Positions 45,249 through 54,372 of a stretch of 64,000 nucleotides of DNA are shown piece by piece. The first letter of the stretch is position 1. Every line of letters starts with the position of its first letter. Below the pieces are notes generated by a model that saw only the letters and a list, made by a program, of their open reading frames with translations, made no database searches and had not been told where the DNA came from. A program made the position numbers and the translations under genes. This DNA comes from Silicimonas sp. (lineage in GTDB: Bacteria; Pseudomonadota; Alphaproteobacteria; Rhodobacterales; Rhodobacteraceae): positions 1 through 64,000 of the forward strand of contig JABDJO010000103.1 in NCBI GenBank assembly GCA_013002465.1, given 5' to 3'.

Positions 45249-47711
45249 GTGCACAAAAACGAAGTGATCGACCTGCGCAACTACCGAGACGCAGAAGTCG
45301 AAGATGAAACAGGCGAGGATCCGGCGTCACAGTATTTGCGTGCGGGAACCATCCTGCTTCATGGCCAATACACGATCACCAAGTATCTGAATTGCGGCGG
45401 CTTCGGCATTACTTATCGGGCCATAGACAGCCTTGGCCGCGATGTTGTGATCAAGGAATGCTTTCCCGGCGCGCTGTGTTTCCGGACCGGGAACGACATG
45501 TGTGCCCGCAAGCCTGCCTATAAGGACGAACTGGAATCGATCGTCGGGCATTTCATCAAGGAAGCCAAACGTCTGGCGAACCTTCAGCACGACAACATCG
45601 TGCATGTGCATCAGATCTTCGAAGAGAACCACACGGCCTACATGGCGATGGATTTCATCGACGGTCCCGACATACTGGATATTCTCGAAGAAGACTCGCT
45701 GGAGCTTTCGCCGCTGGATGTCGAATTTCTGACCGAGAAGTTGCTTCATGCGATCAAGTTTGTTCATGACCGTGGCATACTCCATCGGGATATTTCGCCC
45801 GATAACATCCTGATCGACAAGCAAGGCGAACCTGTTCTGATCGACTTTGGGTCAGCCCGGGAACATGCCACAAGTTCGGATCATACGATTTCCCGGCTGA
45901 AGTTCGTCAAGGACGGGTATTCGCCACAGGAATTCTACATCGCAGGCAGCGATCAGGGAACCTGGAGCGACATCTATTCCTTTGCCGCTTCGGTGTATCA
46001 CATGGTCGCTGGACATGCGCCAGTTGACGCGCAATCCCGGCTTGCGGCGCTCGCCACAAAGACCGACGACCCTTATGTGCCGCTTGTCGGACGAATTGGT
46101 GGGTATCCGCCGCGTTTCCTTGAGGCGATCGACAAGGCGCTGGAGGTTATGCCGGAAAACCGGATCCAGACCGCTGACGAGTGGATTGCCGCCCTTGTCA
46201 GCCGACCGATCTTGTCACGCAAAAACGTGTCGCGGGTGACTTCGCGGATTATCGAGGCCTCGGAAGAGGATTCAGGACGCAAGGTTATCGCCATTGCTGC
46301 GGCCGTGGGTGTGGCGGCCATTGGATTGACGGCCTTGCTGGTGTTTGGGCCTTCGAAGGATGCGGGCCTTTCGTCGCCGTTTGAGGAAATGGCGGCGGCG
46401 GGGCCTGTCGAAACCACACCGATCATGGTTTCCGACCAGGAGGTGCTTGCGGCGAACGCAGGGCCGGAGGCGATCATCGCCGAACCCACCTTGGATATTG
46501 CCGTGCCGGGGACCGGACAAACCCCTGATGCGATAGTTGCGGTAACACCCGAGCCGGTGCCCGATACGCTTGTCGAACCAGGTCCGATTGTGGTCACCGA
46601 AGCGACGCCAGGCGCCTTGGCCGAAGTGCTGCCCGTCGTGGCCGAGAACACGGGAATTGATCTGGCCAATGGCCAGGACGTGCCACGCGTTGCTTCGATT
46701 GACGCCCTGCCTGTGAAGGGGATCGCGCTTGTCTCGTTTCCACCGCCTGCAGTGGCAGTTTCATTGGCGCCCACGCCTCTTGCCATTGGTACTGGCGATG
46801 ACGCCTTGGCGTTCAAGGTGTCACCGGGAACAAAGGTCACTCCGGTGGCTGGGATTGCCGCTCTTGCGGCACCTGTGATTGAGGGGGGGCCAGAGATTCC
46901 GCGCCTTCCTACCAAACCTGATGCAGTCGATACGTTCGAAGTCAGCCGTTTTGAACCCGGTTCGATCGAAGTGGCGACCCTGACTTTGCCCGGTTCGCAC
47001 CATGTAACGCCAACCCCGGGCCTCAATGATCTGCCAACGGTGATCGGGGAGAAACTGGCCACGGTCGACACGACCGCGCCGCCTTTCTTCCAGAAAAGGG
47101 GGCCCTTGGCGGCAACGCAGGTCGATTTCTCGCACTGGGATGTCGAAATGCCGGTCTTGTCCGTGCCCGAACGTGTCCGCAACTCGAACACGATCAGGAT
47201 TACCGAGATCACCGACGCAAACATCCTTGGCATGTCAGGCGATTGGATCAAGGAAGGCGTTGTTATCTATTCATTTAACGGCGAAACGCTTCAACCCGAC
47301 ACGACGCTTTCGACCCATATCTTGAATGCCCTGCTGATTGATCCTGACGGATACGCCCGTTCAACCGTGCGGTATCGTGACCCCGACAGCGGAACGATTG
47401 ACCGCGGCTTGATTGCCGTTCCGGCGGTGCGTCGGATCGGATTGGCCGACGGCAGCATCTTCGAAGCCCGCATGAAAGATCTGAACTGGTTGATCACGGT
47501 GGTCGAAGTCGGCCGGGCTGCAGACGGATCGTTGCGTGCGGGCGATGTGCTGACCAAGGAAATGACGACGGGCGTTCTTTTGGCATCGCACGAAGACCTT
47601 GCCAAGGCACTTGAACAACTGGTGGTGCGCAAGGTCGATACCGCGCAATTTGCCGTTCTTCGGAATGGCAGTGAAGTACAGGCAAGCTGGTCGCTGGCCC
47701 GCGAGGACTAG
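45249..47711 (+). CDS. Transmembrane Ser/Thr protein kinase with periplasmic PDZ-like C-terminus
   Basis: 820 residues. Cytosolic Hanks-type kinase domain about 41-318: glycine loop NCGGFGITY, K69 in VVIKE, HRDISPDN (D181 catalytic) and DFG at 199-201. One membrane helix (about 345-367), then a long Pro/Ala/Val-rich low-complexity periplasmic stretch to about 640, and two C-terminal segments (about 660-740 and 740-820) resembling PDZ repeats, for example ILGMSGDWIKEGVVIYSFNG and AADGSLRAGDVLTKE. GTG start. Followed by two LysM/substrate-binding genes on the same strand, which suggests that it signals from periplasmic cues. Targets unknown. Confidence 0.92.
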   Translation: MHKNEVIDLRNYRDAEVEDETGEDPASQYLRAGTILLHGQYTITKYLNCGGFGITYRAIDSLGRDVVIKECFPGALCFRTGNDMCARKPAYKDELESIVGHFIKEAKRLANLQHDNIVHVHQIFEENHTAYMAMDFIDGPDILDILEEDSLELSPLDVEFLTEKLLHAIKFVHDRGILHRDISPDNILIDKQGEPVLIDFGSAREHATSSDHTISRLKFVKDGYSPQEFYIAGSDQGTWSDIYSFAASVYHMVAGHAPVDAQSRLAALATKTDDPYVPLVGRIGGYPPRFLEAIDKALEVMPENRIQTADEWIAALVSRPILSRKNVSRVTSRIIEASEEDSGRKVIAIAAAVGVAAIGLTALLVFGPSKDAGLSSPFEEMAAAGPVETTPIMVSDQEVLAANAGPEAIIAEPTLDIAVPGTGQTPDAIVAVTPEPVPDTLVEPGPIVVTEATPGALAEVLPVVAENTGIDLANGQDVPRVASIDALPVKGIALVSFPPPAVAVSLAPTPLAIGTGDDALAFKVSPGTKVTPVAGIAALAAPVIEGGPEIPRLPTKPDAVDTFEVSRFEPGSIEVATLTLPGSHHVTPTPGLNDLPTVIGEKLATVDTTAPPFFQKRGPLAATQVDFSHWDVEMPVLSVPERVRNSNTIRITEITDANILGMSGDWIKEGVVIYSFNGETLQPDTTLSTHILNALLIDPDGYARSTVRYRDPDSGTIDRGLIAVPAVRRIGLADGSIFEARMKDLNWLITVVEVGRAADGSLRAGDVLTKEMTTGVLLASHEDLAKALEQLVVRKVDTAQFAVLRNGSEVQASWSLARED

Positions 47712-47825
47712 GACCGGTTGCGACAGGTCACAGGTGGCAGCCGATTTTTTCGCCAACCTGTGAACCACGTCGACACGGAACGAGTGCAGTTGGTATCATC
47801 CGAAAAAAATAATGGGGTACAGGCA

Positions 47826-48860
47826 ATGCAAAACCTCGCAGTGGCGATAATCGTCCTGATCATAGCGCTGATGAGCGGCCCGGAACGGGTCGAGGCTCAG
47901 GAGGCGTGCGAGGTCTACCGCGTCAAGCGCGGCGACACTTTGCGAAAGATCTCAAGGCGGGTCTTTGGCTATGAAAATTTCCGCAGCATTTATCGAGAAA
48001 ACGCAGCCGAGATCGGGCGAAATCCCAATCTGATCCGCGTCGGCATGGTATTAAGGATGCCCTGCCCGGAAGGTGCAGCAAAGCCAGAGTCGGATCCGAT
48101 CGGACAGGCCGAAATCAGCTTTGTCACCGCCAATGGGTATCTTCCCTATACGGATGAAAGTCTGGGCAATCGCGGCCTGTTCACGCATCTGGTCAGCAAG
48201 GCCATGTTGCGGGCTGCGCCGGAAAAACCGTTCGAGATCGTCTTTGTCAACGACTGGTCGGCGCATCTTGAGACGCTTTTGCCCAAACTGGCCTTCGACG
48301 CCAGTTTCCCCTGGACGCGGCCTGGCTGTGAAACTCAAGGCGAACTGACCTCGGTCGAGCTTTATGCCTGCCAAAATTATGTCTACTCGGATCCGTTCTA
48401 TGAGATCGTGGATGGCTTTTTCTCTCGCAATGGTACGGGGTTCGACACAGTCATTGATGCAAAAGGGCTGAAGGGCAGTACGATTTGCCGGCCCGAGGGC
48501 TATCCAACGGGCCATCTGGAAGAACTTGGGCTGATGCCGCCCGAGGTGACATTGATCCAGCCAACCACGTCTTATGCCTGTTTTGATCAACTCATGCGCG
48601 GCAAGGCCGATCTGGTGGCCCTGGATACGCGGGCAGGCGAACGGGTTCTTCAGGATCTTGGGCTAAGCTTCAAAGTCGCCGAGAATCCGCACCTTTTCAG
48701 CATCCAGCCGCTTCGTGTGGCGTTGCACAAATCCAACCCCAAAAGCGAAGAACTGATCAGCGTTCTTAACGCGGGGCTGAAAATCATGCTGGAAAGCGGA
48801 GAATGGTCCAGCATCGTGACCGAGGGCCTTCAGGAACAGGTAGGAGCCCTGGTGAATTGA
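47826..48860 (+). CDS. Secreted LysM plus substrate-binding-domain protein, copy 1
   Basis: 344 residues. Signal peptide to about VEAQ; then a LysM domain (about 30-78, VYRVKRGDTLRKISRRVFG ... IRVGMVLRMPC) bracketed by two cysteines that could form a disulfide. The rest (about 93-340) is a type-3 periplasmic binding fold: ISFVTANGYLPYTDESLG, FVNDWSAHLETLLPKLAFDA, ICRPEGYPTGHLEELGL. No permease genes are near, so ligand sensing at peptidoglycan is more likely than transport. Start ATG at 47826; 114 bases after the kinase. Confidence 0.88.
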   Translation: MQNLAVAIIVLIIALMSGPERVEAQEACEVYRVKRGDTLRKISRRVFGYENFRSIYRENAAEIGRNPNLIRVGMVLRMPCPEGAAKPESDPIGQAEISFVTANGYLPYTDESLGNRGLFTHLVSKAMLRAAPEKPFEIVFVNDWSAHLETLLPKLAFDASFPWTRPGCETQGELTSVELYACQNYVYSDPFYEIVDGFFSRNGTGFDTVIDAKGLKGSTICRPEGYPTGHLEELGLMPPEVTLIQPTTSYACFDQLMRGKADLVALDTRAGERVLQDLGLSFKVAENPHLFSIQPLRVALHKSNPKSEELISVLNAGLKIMLESGEWSSIVTEGLQEQVGALVN

Positions 48861-48949
48861 CCACGCAGATAGGGGGCCATTCGCCCCTGGAACATCACAT
48901 CAAGATCGAATCATAAAAAATTGAAACATATCGAGAAAGCGAGCAACAA

Positions 48950-50044
48950 ATGACACGCAAGAACCGGAGCGCCAGACACATCCTCACCGCCGTTGCGACG
49001 GCCCTTGTTCTGCCCTTCGCCGCATCGGCGCAAGAGGCGTGTACCGTGTACCCTGTCAAGGCCGGCGACACCCTCGCAAACATTGCCCAAACGGCATACG
49101 GCACGTTCGACTATCAGCAGATATTCAACGCGAACCGAAATCTGATCTCGAATCCGAACCAGCTTGAGGTCGGCACGATTCTGCAGTTGCCCTGTCCCGA
49201 CGGTGCCTTGCCAGAATCAGCATCCGCACGCGATATCATCGCGGAACAGGACGCCTTGCAGGCCGAACGCGCCACGGCATCCAACAGTTTTGAACCAGCG
49301 ATCAAGATCGTCAGCGCCAACGGCTGGGAGCCCTTTGTGGGTGAAAAGTTCGAAGGCGGCGGCATGCTGGTGCGTCTGGCGACGACGGCTTTGAACCGGG
49401 GCGGAAACGCCCGTGAATACACGGTCAGCTTCGTCGACGACTGGGCCTCGCACACCGAAACGCTGCTTCCGCTTGGCGCATTCGATATCTCGATCGCCTG
49501 GTACATGCCCGATTGTTCCAAAATTGACCTTTTGTCGGAAGGCATGAAAAAACGCTGCACCGATCTGGACGGTTCGCTGCCGATCTATGAATCCGTCGTG
49601 GGTTTTTATGCAAAGAAGGACAGCGACTATAACGGCGTGCGCAACTTTTCAGACTATGCCGGTGCGCGTATCTGCCGCCCCGAAGGTTGGTATACCTTCG
49701 ATCTGGAAGAGCAGGGGCTGATTGAACCCGTCGTCACGATGGTCTTCCCGAAATCGCTGAATGAATGCTTTGAGTTGATGATGGAAGGCGACGTCGATGT
49801 CGTGCCGACCGAGATCGAAAACGGCGCGGCGATTGTCAAGGAAATGGGGGCCGAAGATCAGGTCGCTCAGAACCCGTTCCTGACGAACTTCCTGAACCTT
49901 AGCTTCGTCACCCACAAGACCAACCCACGCGGTCGTGTATATCTCGCCATGTTGAACCGTGGACTGACGGAAATGCGCGAGTCGGGTGAATGGTACGCCA
50001 TCATCTCGTCGGGTCTTGCCGAGTTCAACGCGCTGACGAACTAA
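48950..50044 (+). CDS. Secreted LysM plus substrate-binding-domain protein, copy 2
   Basis: 364 residues, a paralogue of the preceding gene with the same layout: signal peptide to about ASAQ, cysteine-bracketed LysM (about 31-80, VYPVKAGDTLANIAQTAYG), a short Ala/Glu linker, then the binding fold with IKIVSANGWEPFVGEKFEGG, FVDDWASHTETLLPLGAFD and ICRPEGWYTFDLEEQGL. Sequence divergence in the binding domain suggests a different ligand. A tandem duplication next to a kinase with periplasmic PDZ-like repeats. Confidence 0.88.
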   Translation: MTRKNRSARHILTAVATALVLPFAASAQEACTVYPVKAGDTLANIAQTAYGTFDYQQIFNANRNLISNPNQLEVGTILQLPCPDGALPESASARDIIAEQDALQAERATASNSFEPAIKIVSANGWEPFVGEKFEGGGMLVRLATTALNRGGNAREYTVSFVDDWASHTETLLPLGAFDISIAWYMPDCSKIDLLSEGMKKRCTDLDGSLPIYESVVGFYAKKDSDYNGVRNFSDYAGARICRPEGWYTFDLEEQGLIEPVVTMVFPKSLNECFELMMEGDVDVVPTEIENGAAIVKEMGAEDQVAQNPFLTNFLNLSFVTHKTNPRGRVYLAMLNRGLTEMRESGEWYAIISSGLAEFNALTN

Positions 50045-50057
50045 GGGCGGGCGTTCG

Positions 50058-51413
50058 TCACGACGCCTTCGAAAACATCGCCGTTCCCATGGAATAGGCA
50101 TCAAATCGGCTGGCAATGATCCGGGCAAGGGGGTGTCCCTTGGGGTCGATATGCCAGCCGGTTTCCGTTTTGATGACAAATGGCGCGAAATCCCGAAGTA
50201 CGGCGTGATGCGTTGGTTCCAACACCTTGACCGCGCTTCCAAAGGTGCGTTCCAGGTCCGGAATGTCGACCGCGAAGTTGCACATGATCATTTCGATCAC
50301 ACGGGCGCGCATCTTGTCGTCGCCCTCAAACGCATGTCCACGTGCACCTGCAAGTTCCCCGGCCTCGATGCGCTGTGTATAGGCTGCTGTGGCGGCGGCA
50401 TTTTGCACATAGCCTTGAGGAAACCGCGACATGGACGAAGCGCCGACGCCGATCAGCGTGCTGCAGGTGTCGTTGGTATAGCCTTGAAAATTGCGCCGCA
50501 GTTGGCCGGTTTCGGCCGCCCGGTACAAGCTGTCCTCGGGCTTGGCGAAATGGTCGATGCCGATCCGCTCATACCCCGCGCTGACAAAAACATCGGCGGC
50601 CAGATTGGCAAGGTCGTGGCGCAATTCGTCGTCGGGCAGGTCGGCTTCGTCAATCAGCTTTTGCCGTTTGGACATCCAGGGCACGTGGGCATAGCCGAAC
50701 AGCGCGATCCGGTCCGGATCCAGTGCCAGGGTTTTTTCCAGCGTGGCGTCCAGCGTTTCAAGCGTCTGATGGGGCAGTCCATAAACCAGGTCCGTATTCA
50801 GCGAATGAATGCCAGCCCGGCGCAATGCGTCGATTGAAGCCTTTGTCGCGTCGAACGATTGTTGCCGTCCGATGGCATCCTGCACCTTGGGCAAAAAGTC
50901 CTGGATGCCAACACTCGCGCGCGTCATGCCAGCCTTCTGAAGTGCCGCGATCTTGTCGGCGTCGACAAGCGTCGGGTCGATTTCGACCGAGAATTCATAC
51001 CCCTCGGCACGGGGGAAAGTGCGGTTCAAAGCCTCGGACAAGCGCAGGATCATCGGCGCGGGCAGGATGGTCGGGGTGCCACCGCCCCAGTGCAGTTCGG
51101 CGGCTGTCACGCCATTGGGCATGGTCTCGCCAAGGGCGGATAATTCAGTCTCCAGGGTATTCATGTAGGCTTCGACGGGTCGAAGGCTGGTGGTTCCCTG
51201 GGTGCGGCAGGCGCAAAACCAGCAAAGCCGTTCGCAAAACGGAATATGAACATAGACCGAAACCGGTTGACTGATATCGATCTGTTCCAGGCATTGTGCC
51301 TGAAAACCGCCTTGGATCTTTTGGTCGAAAACCGGTGCGGTCGGATAGCTGGTGTAGCGCGGCACGCGCGCGTCAAAAAGGCCAAGCGCCCTGAGTTGAG
51401 AACGATGTGTCAT
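50058..51413 (-). CDS. hemN: Oxygen-independent coproporphyrinogen III oxidase
   Basis: Radical SAM enzyme that converts coproporphyrinogen III to protoporphyrinogen IX under low oxygen. 451 residues. The 4Fe-4S ligands are C60, C64 and C67 in HIPFCERLCWFCACR, with C69 as in true HemN; GGGTPTIL is the SAM-binding glycine motif, and YEFSVEIDP and LNTDLVYGLP follow. ATG at 51413 begins MTHRSQLRALGLFDARVPRYTSYPTA-type HemN sequence. An FNR-like site lies about 40 bases upstream. Confidence 0.96.
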   Translation of the reverse strand: MTHRSQLRALGLFDARVPRYTSYPTAPVFDQKIQGGFQAQCLEQIDISQPVSVYVHIPFCERLCWFCACRTQGTTSLRPVEAYMNTLETELSALGETMPNGVTAAELHWGGGTPTILPAPMILRLSEALNRTFPRAEGYEFSVEIDPTLVDADKIAALQKAGMTRASVGIQDFLPKVQDAIGRQQSFDATKASIDALRRAGIHSLNTDLVYGLPHQTLETLDATLEKTLALDPDRIALFGYAHVPWMSKRQKLIDEADLPDDELRHDLANLAADVFVSAGYERIGIDHFAKPEDSLYRAAETGQLRRNFQGYTNDTCSTLIGVGASSMSRFPQGYVQNAAATAAYTQRIEAGELAGARGHAFEGDDKMRARVIEMIMCNFAVDIPDLERTFGSAVKVLEPTHHAVLRDFAPFVIKTETGWHIDPKGHPLARIIASRFDAYSMGTAMFSKAS

Positions 51414-51447
51414 TCTGAAACTCCTACCGGCCTGCCCAAAGGCAGCA

Positions 51448-51461
51448 ATGATCCATGTCAA
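51448..51461 (-). promoter_or_regulatory. FNR/FnrL-like site upstream of hemN
   Basis: Minus strand TTGAC-ATGG-ATCAT matches the TTGAT-N4-ATCAA consensus at eight of ten positions, centred about 41 bases before the hemN ATG. hemN is a known FnrL target in Rhodobacter. Confidence 0.5.
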
Positions 51462-51536
51462 ACCAAGACGCCTTGCCGCAGGGAAAGTGAGCCCCTAAGG
51501 TCCTCGGTCGAAGACATCAGGCCGGGGGTATATCCA

Positions 51537-52316
51537 ATGGATATCTCAGAAATCGTTGACATGGACCGTCATCCGATCGACGCAGCCGCTTACGGAGACA
51601 GGGCCGGTGCGCGCCTGAACACCGACGGCGTGTTGGTCCTTGACGGTTTCATTCGCGACAGGGCGTTATCTGCCATGCGGCGCGAGGCTCTGGCGGGGCA
51701 GGCTGGGGCGTATTTTTGCACTCAGGATCACTCGGTCTATCTGACACCGCAAAACCCGGATTATCCGCCGAACCATCCCGCCAATCGTCAGGTGCAATCG
51801 TCAAAGGGCTGCATCTGCGATGATCAGGTTGCGGAAAATTCACCTTTGAGGGTGTTATACGACGCACCGGTGTTCCGCGAGTATGTGAAACGCGCAACGG
51901 GACAGTCAAAGCTGCATCCGTACGCGGATACCCTGTCGTCCATCAACATCCACTATGCAAATCGCGGTCAGGAACTGGGCTGGCATTTCGACAATTCGTC
52001 CTTTGCGATCACGCTCTTGATCCAGAAGGCTGCGGCGGGAAGCCGGTTTGAATATGTGAAAGACCTGCGCGATGCCGAAGCAGGGGCGATGAACTTCGAA
52101 GGCGTCGAAGCGCTTCTCGATGGTCGAACGACGCCCGATGTGTTGGAGATCGAACCGGGCACATTGGTCCTTTTTCGCGGGCGCAATTCGATCCATCGCG
52201 TGTCGCCGAACCAAAGCGACCAGACCCGCATCCTGTCGGTTCTGGCCTATAACGCCGAGCCGGGCGTCGAACTGTCGGAAAGCGCGCGCATGACGTTCTA
52301 TGGCCGATTGAGCTGA
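51537..52316 (+). CDS. 2-oxoglutarate/Fe(II)-dependent oxygenase (HalD/ArpA-like)
   Basis: A 259-residue non-heme iron dioxygenase. The iron triad is H150-x-D152 (GWHFDNSSF) and H220 (NSIHRVSP), with R231 as the likely 2-oxoglutarate anchor. A CxC at 92-94 (GCICDD) is notable. The ATG at 51537 is preferred; the long upstream frame overlaps hemN's promoter antisense. A MocR regulator follows 66 bases later on the same strand, so the substrate may be an amino acid or amine. I recall similar proteins as ArpA/HalD-like hydroxylases. Confidence 0.85.
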   Translation: MDISEIVDMDRHPIDAAAYGDRAGARLNTDGVLVLDGFIRDRALSAMRREALAGQAGAYFCTQDHSVYLTPQNPDYPPNHPANRQVQSSKGCICDDQVAENSPLRVLYDAPVFREYVKRATGQSKLHPYADTLSSINIHYANRGQELGWHFDNSSFAITLLIQKAAAGSRFEYVKDLRDAEAGAMNFEGVEALLDGRTTPDVLEIEPGTLVLFRGRNSIHRVSPNQSDQTRILSVLAYNAEPGVELSESARMTFYGRLS

Positions 52317-52382
52317 ACGCGAAAACACAATTATTCAACGACCGGCCTGTACAATCTGGCCTTATGCTATAAGTCCAGTTGC

Positions 52383-53846
52383 ATGGCGATTTCGGAAGAC
52401 ACGTTTTTTCTGGACCCCGGCTTTGAGGGCACGCTGCAAAAGCAGATCCAATCCCTTGTCGCCGAAGGGATCCTGTCGGGGCGCTTTCGTCCCGGAGAAA
52501 AGCTCCCCTCGTCACGCCGCCTTGCAGCGCACCTTGAGATCAGTCGGATCACGGTCACCCTGGCGTATACCGAGCTTTTGGCCGACGATTACATCATCGC
52601 AAGGGGGCGGTCGGGATATTACGTTTCCGATACCGCGCCACAACCGCGCATCACTCAAGCGGCGGGCAAGCACACGGATACAGTCGACTGGGATCGGGTT
52701 ATCGGTACGCGCTATACCGAAGGTCGCCAATTGGAAAAGCCGTCCGATTGGAACCGATATCGCTATCCCTTCATCTATGGCCAGACTGACCCGTCACTGT
52801 TTGACCATGCGAATTGGCGGCTTTGCGCCTTGCAGGCTCTTGGTCTGCGGAATTTCGAGGCGATGACGGCCGACTATTTCGAACGTGACGATCCCAAGCT
52901 GGTCGAATTCATCGCCCGGCATTCCCTGCCAAGGCGCGGTATTCTTGCAGGCCCTGACGAGATCCTCGTGACCCTTGGCGCGCAGAATGCCCTTTGGTTG
53001 GCATCCGAGGTTCTGTTGAAATCAGGGCGCAAGGCCGTGATCGAAAGCCCCTGTTATCCGGGTCTTGCCGGGATCCTCACGTTGAATGGATGCCAGGTCG
53101 AAGCCGTGGATGTTGACCAGGGCGGATTGCCGGTCAGCGCCATTCCCACAGGGGCCGACGTGGTGTTTGCGACGCCCAGTCACCACTGCCCGACATCGGT
53201 CACAATGCCCCTGGAACGGCGTCGCGCGCTGTTGAAACGGGCCGCAGAAGACGACTTTCTGGTCGTCGAGGATGACTACGAGTTCGAGATGTCTTTTCTG
53301 ACACCGCCCTCGCCGGCGTTGAAATCGTTGGACAAAGAGGGGCGGGTCATCCACATCGGGTCATTTTCCAAGTCACTTTTTCCCGGGCTTCGACTTGGCT
53401 ACATGGTCGGTTCGCGGGCATTCATCCGCGAGGCGCGCGCGCTGCGCGCAACCGTCCTGCGGCACCCCCCAGGGCACGTCCAGCGTACGGCGGCGACGTT
53501 CATGTCGCTTGGACATTACGATGCCCTGATCAAGCGTACTGCCACGGCCTTCGGCAAGCGGCGGCGTCTGATGGCCGAGGCGATCCGTGAAAACAACCTG
53601 GAAATCGCGGGCGGTGGCGATGGTGGATCAAGTTTCTGGATGAAAGTGCCGGAAGGGTTGGACACCGGCGCCCTGGCCATGCGCTTGCGCGACGATAGTG
53701 TACTTATCGAAGCCGGTGCGCCGTTCTTTCCGAAAGAGAACCCGCCGAACGGGTATTATCGACTGGCTTACAGTTCGATTCCCGAGAGCCGGATTTCAGA
53801 GGGTATCAGACGCATCGCCACAGCGATTCAAGAAGCCCGCCCGTGA
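52383..53846 (+). CDS. MocR/PdxR-type GntR-family regulator with aminotransferase domain
   Basis: 487 residues. N-terminal winged-helix GntR domain (about 17-83: GILSGRFRPGEKLPSSRRLA) joined to a class I aminotransferase-like domain holding PLP through the Lys in SFSKSLFPGLRLGY. Such regulators sense amino compounds that react with PLP; TauR and EnuR are examples. Target inferred from position: the preceding 2OG oxygenase or itself. The taurine-type aminotransferase is 6.5 kb away on the other strand. The end overlaps the convergent receiver gene by 19 bases. Confidence 0.92.
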   Translation: MAISEDTFFLDPGFEGTLQKQIQSLVAEGILSGRFRPGEKLPSSRRLAAHLEISRITVTLAYTELLADDYIIARGRSGYYVSDTAPQPRITQAAGKHTDTVDWDRVIGTRYTEGRQLEKPSDWNRYRYPFIYGQTDPSLFDHANWRLCALQALGLRNFEAMTADYFERDDPKLVEFIARHSLPRRGILAGPDEILVTLGAQNALWLASEVLLKSGRKAVIESPCYPGLAGILTLNGCQVEAVDVDQGGLPVSAIPTGADVVFATPSHHCPTSVTMPLERRRALLKRAAEDDFLVVEDDYEFEMSFLTPPSPALKSLDKEGRVIHIGSFSKSLFPGLRLGYMVGSRAFIREARALRATVLRHPPGHVQRTAATFMSLGHYDALIKRTATAFGKRRRLMAEAIRENNLEIAGGGDGGSSFWMKVPEGLDTGALAMRLRDDSVLIEAGAPFFPKENPPNGYYRLAYSSIPESRISEGIRRIATAIQEARP

Positions 53847-54187
53847 TAGGAAACGATGGCCGCCAGGTCATTGGGTGGGGTCTGTTCCTGTAGAATTGCG
53901 GCAGCATTTGGAATGTGGGTGAACAGCGATCCATCCGAGAAGAAAGTGTCGCGCGTCACAAAGACGATCTTGGCGTCAGGCTGCCGGTAACTCGCGAAAT
54001 CGGCGATGGCAAATGCGCTGCCTTCTTCCAGCATCAAATCCAGAACGATGGCATCAGCCGTGCAATTCCTGAGAAAACTCACCGCTTCATTCTGGGTGCT
54101 CAGAACCAGCGCATCTTCCCCATTGCGACGAAGATGCCGCGCCCAGATATGCGACAATTTTGGATTTGATGCCACGATTAAGATCAA
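53828..54187 (-). CDS. Stand-alone receiver-domain-like protein
   Basis: A 119-residue CheY-like domain without output domain. The probable phospho-acceptor Asp is in AIVLDLMLEEG and the Thr in KIVFVTRDTF, but the conserved Lys after strand 5 (usually K-P) appears replaced, the region reading AAILQEQTPPNDL. The N-terminal acidic pair is also lacking (LIVASNPKL). It may not be phosphorylated in the classical way. Divergent from the MltB-type gene, with a CtrA-like box between them. Confidence 0.75.
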   Translation of the reverse strand: MILIVASNPKLSHIWARHLRRNGEDALVLSTQNEAVSFLRNCTADAIVLDLMLEEGSAFAIADFASYRQPDAKIVFVTRDTFFSDGSLFTHIPNAAAILQEQTPPNDLAAIVSYHGRAS

Positions 54188-54256
54188 AATGAACCCTCAA
54201 GCCAAATTCTGGCCGTTCCTTTCACCCCCGGTAGGACACTCTTCTGCCAAAAGTGT

Positions 54257-54271
54257 TAACAAAGCCTTAAT
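54257..54271. promoter_or_regulatory. CtrA-like box
   Basis: TTAA-CAAAGCC-TTAA is an exact TTAA-N7-TTAA, the CtrA recognition pattern, in the divergent region between the receiver gene (70 bases away) and the transglycosylase gene (about 100 bases). A further TTAATTGTTAAC follows at 54281. Confidence 0.45.
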
Positions 54272-54372
54272 CATTGTTATTAATTGTTAACCATCGGCGA
54301 TTATTCGCTTTGTCTGCTTGCCCGGGGCGTCTTGGCTGCTAGGTTTCCGCTGATGTCACGAACAGGTTTCCC

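Noticed and set aside
44821-45330. 169-codon minus-strand frame in the divergent promoter region
   Set aside because: Overlaps the start of the kinase gene and has an unlikely amino-acid composition.
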